Source of the DNA: CAZJQD01 sp964548165 [NCBI: uncultured bacterium]
GTDB taxonomy: Bacteria > UBA8481
Assembly: GCA_964548165.1 (NCBI GenBank)
Contig: CAZJQD010000015.1
Location: 1,359 to 65,358 of the forward strand
Reading direction: 5' to 3'
Length of the DNA stretch: 64,000 bases
In this document: positions 34,101 to 40,100 of the stretch, one piece after another
Position numbering within the stretch: position 1 is the stretch's first letter
How the letters are laid out: each line of letters begins with the position of its first letter
Notes under the pieces: model-generated
The model's input: the letters and a program-made list of their open reading frames with translations, nothing else
What the model was told of the DNA's origin: nothing
Database searches by the model: none
Made by a program: the position numbers and the translations under genes

Positions 34101-37100
34101 GCACGAGACTCTCGCCCAGGGTGACCGTGGTGGGGAAGACGGCGGTGCAAGCGGCGAACGTCGGGTAGACGGGGATGGGACCACCTGCCAGCGTGTCGGA
34201 AGCGTGCGTGGGATCGGTGTAGAGGAGCGTGAAGGTGTCTCCGACCTGGGCGTAAAGCGTGTCGTTGAGCGCCGAGTCGGCGATGTTGGGGGTCGTCCAG
34301 ATGCTCGTCACGTCGAAGATGCCCGAGTTCGAGTCGGTCTCGTAGAGGATGACCAGGCCGGTCTCCCCGGTCCGCGAGTTCGTGACAAGGATCGTGACCG
34401 TCTCGACGCGCAGACCCGAGAAGTTCTGGTCCGAGTCCCGGACGATGGGGACGATGCTGTCCGCGATCCGGACGAAGGACGGGAACGTTCCCGCGGACGC
34501 CGTGGTGTCGTGGACGACCGAGAAGGGGCCGCCGGTCAGCGAGTCGGTGGGGTCCGTGGGATCGACGTATTGGACCGTGATCGTGTCGCCGGCCAGCGCG
34601 TAGAGCGTGTCGTTGTCGACGGAGTCGCCGATCGACTCGCGCACGGGGATCTGCGTGACGTCGAAGATGCCCGAGTTGGAGTCGGTCTCGTACAGGACAA
34701 CAAGCTCGGTCTCTCCGGTACGCCCGTTCGTCACGGTGATCGAGATGGTCTCGACGCGAGTCCCATCCAGGTTCTGGTCGGTGTCGCGGATCACGGGGAC
34801 GATGCTGTCGCCGCTACGGACGGTGACTGGAAACGTGCCGTTCGACGTGGAGGTGTCCCAGTAGACGGTGATGGGGGAGGACGTGACGATCTGAGCCGTG
34901 TCGTAGGGATCGGTGTAGCGGATCGTGATCGTATCGCCGGCCAGCGCGTAGAGCGTGTCATTGTCGGCAGAATCGGCGAGGTTCGACGAGACCCTCATCA
35001 GCGGGCTGTCAAAGGCGCCCGAGTAGGCGTTCGTCTCGTAGAGGATGACGGCCTCGGTCTCCCCGGTGCGGTTGTTCGTGTAGATCACCAGGATGGTGTC
35101 GGCCACCAGCTCGGAGCGGTTCTGGTCCGTGTCGGAGATGGTCGTGAGGACGCTGTCGCCGATCTTCACGCTCGTCGGGAACGTGCCGTACGCGGGAGAC
35201 GTGTCGCGGACCACGAGGATGCCCGCGCTTGTGCAGGCGTCCAGGGCGTCCGTCGGGTCGGTGTACACGAAGAAAAGCGTGTCGCCGCCCTCGGCGTAGA
35301 TCTTGCCATTCACCAGCGAGTCCGCGGCGCTCGAGGTCACCGTGATGGCCAGACCGTCGAACTCTCCCGAGTTCTCCAGCGTCTCGTTCAGCGTGAAGAG
35401 CTCGGATTCGCCGGTACGCGAGTTGTACACGCGGACCAGGAGGGTGTTCACGATCGTGCCGTTGAGGTCCTGGTCGGTGTCGGTGACGATGGGCTCGAAA
35501 AACTTCCCGATGGTGACCGTGGTCGGACCCGTGCACGAGGAAGCCACGCTGTCGATGTAGACGGCGAACGGCCCGCTCACGAGGACGTCCGTCGGGTCCG
35601 TCGGATCCGTGTAGGTGACCGTGATGTTGTCCCCGGCAAGCGCGAAGAGCGTGTCGTCGTCGACCTGGCTCGTCGTGTCCCTCGTGACGCGGATGCTCGT
35701 GGTGTTGAAGATGCCCGAGTTCGGGCCGGACTCAAGCAGGATGATGACCTCGGTCTCGCCCGTGCGCTGGTTCGTGATCGTGACCGCGATCGTTTCGACG
35801 ACGTCCCAGCGCAGGTTCTGGTCGGTGTCGGCGATCACGGGAACAAGGCTGTCGCCCTGCCGGATGTTCGGCGGGAAGGTGCCCGTGGCCAGGACGCCCG
35901 CAGGATAGAAGGTATACGCGCCGAGCAGGAAGGTGTCGGTGGGGTCATTCGCGTCAACGTAGGTAAGGGTGAAGGTATCTCCGTGGAGGAGCATGACGAC
36001 GCTGTCGAGGGAACGGGAGTCGGCTACCAGCTGGGAATGCCGGAAGGAAGCGGTCTCGTAGCCGCCGTTGGTGACGCTCGTCTCGATGAGCGTCGCATAC
36101 TCGGTCTCGCCGGTCCGTGCATTGGTGATAAGTACGCGAACGGTGTCGGAGGTCGCCCAGTTCTTGTTCTCGTCGAGGTCGAGGACGCGGACGCGTATGG
36201 AATCGGCCGAGGTCTGGGACGTGATCGCGGTGCCGGTAGAGTCGATGAGCGCGCCGGCGGCCGCGGACTTGCCCGCCACGGCGGTGTCGTAGGTGGAGTC
36301 GCCGACAGGGAAGGCGTCGACGTACGAACAGGCCAGAACCGCGCCGTGGGGGGCATGGATGATGGAGTCGCCGATGGTCACGGGGCCTGAATCGGTGACG
36401 AAGAGCCCGATGCTGCGGAAGATGCCCGAGTTGTCGGCGGACTCGAGGATCTGGAGCGTCTGCGAGTCCCCGGTGGAGGTCGTGAGCGCGATGGCGATGA
36501 CGTCCTTCACGGACGGATTCCCGTTGCGGTTCCGATCGATGACCTCGATGTAGACAAACCCGCCGATCGGGATCGTGTCGATCGTGGTCGAGGTCGCATC
36601 GGTCATCCGGAGCGCGCTCTTGCCGTTCCCCAGCATCGTCAAGGTGTCGGTGCGGACGTCCGTCCCGTCGTAGGGATCGGTGAAGGTGGCCCAGAGATCC
36701 TGGGTGAGCGAGCCGAAGATTTTGCCAGAGTTGGAACCGAGGACCGCGACGTCGGTCTCGGTAGCCAGGATCGCGAAGAAGGTGTCGGCGGACGCCGAGA
36801 CCTCGACCAGGATGACATCCTCGAACTCGGCCGTGGCCGCGTTCGTGACGCGCACCGTGTAGGACTCGATGTGCAGGGCGTCCCGGTTGAGCCCCCGGTC
36901 AATGAGCCGGATGCCGAAGGTGTCGCCCTCGGACAGAAGCAGGATGCCGCCGGACGCAAACGCGTCCGTGAACTCGAACGCGGCCGGGGTGAGCGCGGGG
37001 GCGACGAGGACCGACGCGTAGAGGGCCGTATCGACCGTGTCGGAGGCGTCGGTGTAGAGGATGGTGATCGTGTCGCCGGCGCGACCGAACATCCTGCCGG

Positions 37101-40100
37101 TGCCGGCGATGGAGTCGGTGGAGGCGCCCGTGATGGAGATCGTGCAGGAGAAATATCCCTCGTTGACGCCGGTCTCCGTCAGCGTGACGAGCTCCGTCTC
37201 GCCGGTGCGGACGTTCGTGAAGAGGGCGGTCACGGCCTGGAGCGTGGCGACGTTGATGTTCTTGTCCGTATCCCGGAGCACCGCGAGGATGCTCTCGCCG
37301 GCCATGACCTGGGTGGGCGCCTGGGTCCAGGCCGCGATCGAGGTTGCCACCTGGTCAAGCCGGAACTGGTCGTAGAGGTAGAAGGTGTCGCCGGCGATGG
37401 GATGCTTCACCCAGACCTGGTAGACGCCGGCCGCGACTCCGCTCCCTGTCGGTCGCCAGAAGCCACGCCCCACGAAGCCGCCGACGGTGTCGTAGGAGAT
37501 CGTGCCCTGCTTGCTGTATTGCGTGTTGGTGTCGAGCCCGGTCAGGACGATCCGCACCGTGATCGAGTCGCGGCCCGGCCCGGTCGGCCAGGTGGCTCCC
37601 GAGAAGTAGATCGTTTCGCCGACCGTCCACGTGCCGTTCTCGGTCGGGAAGAGCGCGTCGCGGGTGTCGTAGACGATGCCGCCGGGACGGTCGCCGGCGC
37701 CGTCCGCGAAGTTGGCGGTGGTCACGATCTGGGCGCCGGAGAAGGCCGAGGCCTCGTTGCCCTGGGTCGCGCCCGAGAGGTCGCGGCCGATCGCGTTCGG
37801 GGAAGAGCCGGTGCCGTAGAGGATCCGGAACGGCGTGGTCTCGTAGATGCGCTTGTTGGGCGCCACGAGCGGGGACTGGAAGGCGGACAAGGGGGCGCCG
37901 AAGGCGAGGTAGATGTCGCTGTCGCCGCTGACGTCCGAGAAGGGGACCTGCTGGATGAAGATCGAGTCACTGCCGTTCGACTTGTAGCTCTCCGTCTGGG
38001 CGTACGTCTGGAAGTCGGTCTTGTCGCTGAAGTCCTGGTCGGTGTTGGAGTTGGCCATCACGTTGAGGCCGTTGCCGTTATTGAAGGGCGTGAGGCCCAA
38101 CTGCCAGTCGGCGTAGCCGTCCATGTTGACGTCGATCCAGAGCATCCAACCGAAGACCCGGATGTCGTCCGTGGAGTGCTGCCAGGCGATGGTGTCCTTG
38201 GAGTCCAGGACGATCCGGAACCACATCCAGTCGATGGTCTTGTTGTAGTACATGTAGCCCGAGAAGCTGTCCGGGTCGTCGACGACCTCGGTGTACTTCG
38301 CCGTGCCGTCGTTGTAGATCGTGTCCGCGTACTTCGACCAGTCGCCCTTGAGGATCCCCACCCAGCTCATCCCGCCCATCCGGTGGATGTCGTAGTTGAC
38401 GATTCTTGGCGTGTCCCAGGCGATGTTCCCGAGGAAGTTCACGAGCCGGGCGCCGACGGTGCTCGTGGCGCCGCCCAGGAGAGAAACCTGGCCGTTCCAG
38501 GTGGCCGTGGCGGTGACCTGGACCGTGTCGGTGGGCTGGCCGTTGACGAAGATCGTGACCGAGTCTCCCGGGCGGCCGTTGGTGACCGTCCCGGACATCT
38601 GGAAATAGGCCTGGTTTGTCTCGACGCCGTTGACGGGGTTGATGCCGATCGTGATGGTCGGGGTGCCGTAGAGCGAGATGCGGTGGGTGTCCCAGGCGAT
38701 CGTCTGCGTGGAGTCGCTCGTCAGCTTGACGGATAGGGAGTCGCTCTTCGCGGCGATCGTGCACCAGCCGACGAAGCCGAGGGAGGCGTTGAGGAAGACC
38801 GTGTCCTGCGGCACGCCGTTACGGAAGATGACGACCGTATCGCCGGGCTGGGCGTCGCCGACGGCGGTTCCCCGGATCTGGAAAGAGGCGGTGCCGGTGT
38901 CGTGGTTGTTCGACGGCACGGTAATGTCGATCGTCGGGCGGAGCTCGCGGATGCGGTAGATGAACGGATTGGCCCGCGCCGTGGCCTCCACCTTGGTGGA
39001 GTCGCTGAAGGAGATGTCGTCGACGGTGTTATTGCCGTGAACGTAGGTGGAGTCGGCGGCGGGGGCGATGAGCGTGAAGTAGTAGGCAACCGTGTCCGTG
39101 TAGTCGAACGAGGCGTTGTCGGCCTGGTTCAGGACGAACCGGAAGTAGATGCTGTCTCCGACCGTGCGGGTCTCGGAGGCCGCGATGCCCGCGTGCCATT
39201 GACCGGAGGAGGTGCAGTAGACGAGCCGGGCCAGGGGGGTGTCGGTGGCGGGGGTCATGCCCACCCAGAAGGTGACCGGGTTGTCGGTCGAGCGGCTTCG
39301 GGGCCACATCGTGTCGCCCGTCGTGCGGTTGACGGAACGCATGTAGAGGTCGGCGTCGAAGCCCGTCTCGGGCGCCGGGTTCTGGACGGTGTGCCACGAG
39401 TTGATGGTCGGGCCCACGCCGGCGCCGGTGGTGAAGCGGAGCGGCGAGTCGCCGGCGGAGAGCGTGACGTAGTGGGCGCGCGCGTGGGTGAGGCTGCCGT
39501 TGGCGGTGTCGGCCGTCGTCGTGAAGGCGTAGTAGTTGTAGGTCGTGAAGGAGGAAACCGAGGGGATGGTGACCGTGTAGGTCGTCTCGTTGCCGGTCCC
39601 CGAGGCGCGGCGGAACGTCGAGGTCGCCCACGAGTCCGTCGAGTAGCGGAGGAAGACCTTCTCCTCGGGGCTCTTCTGGAGGTTCAAGGTGATGTTGATC
39701 GAGACGTTCGAGAACCCGGCAAGGCCGTCGGCTACCTGTTCCGTCGCCCGGATGTAAACCGGGTAGTGGGAGGTCCTCATGAGGCCGACGACGCCGTCGG
39801 GGGTAGAGGGCGAGACCATGGTCACGAAGCTGTCGACGTTGAGGGAGCCCTGGAGCGTGGCGTTGGCGCCGCCTGCCGCGAGCGTCCAGTACGTGTCGTA
39901 GCTCGTGATCGTCGCGCCGCCACCGTAATGGGCGGCCGAGTCCTGCGTGGCCACGGCGAACCGCGTTCCGGGGTCGTAGCCCGTGCGGGTTCGGCGTGCG
40001 AAACCGGCCGGCATGTGGTTGACCAGGAGGTGGTTGGTGTCGCCGTTCGCGGTCAGGCGCGGCTCGATCGGCCAGAAAGCATTGGACGCCGTGCCCAAGG

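Noticed and set aside
34027-36390. 787-codon open frame antisense to the giant gene, and many similar plus-strand frames across 19-40 kb
   Set aside because: They are antisense shadows: the repeat's codon pattern keeps the opposite frames free of stops. They have Arg/Asp/Gly/Val-rich compositions and match nothing, while the minus-strand frame has a signal peptide, domains and a sorting-type end.
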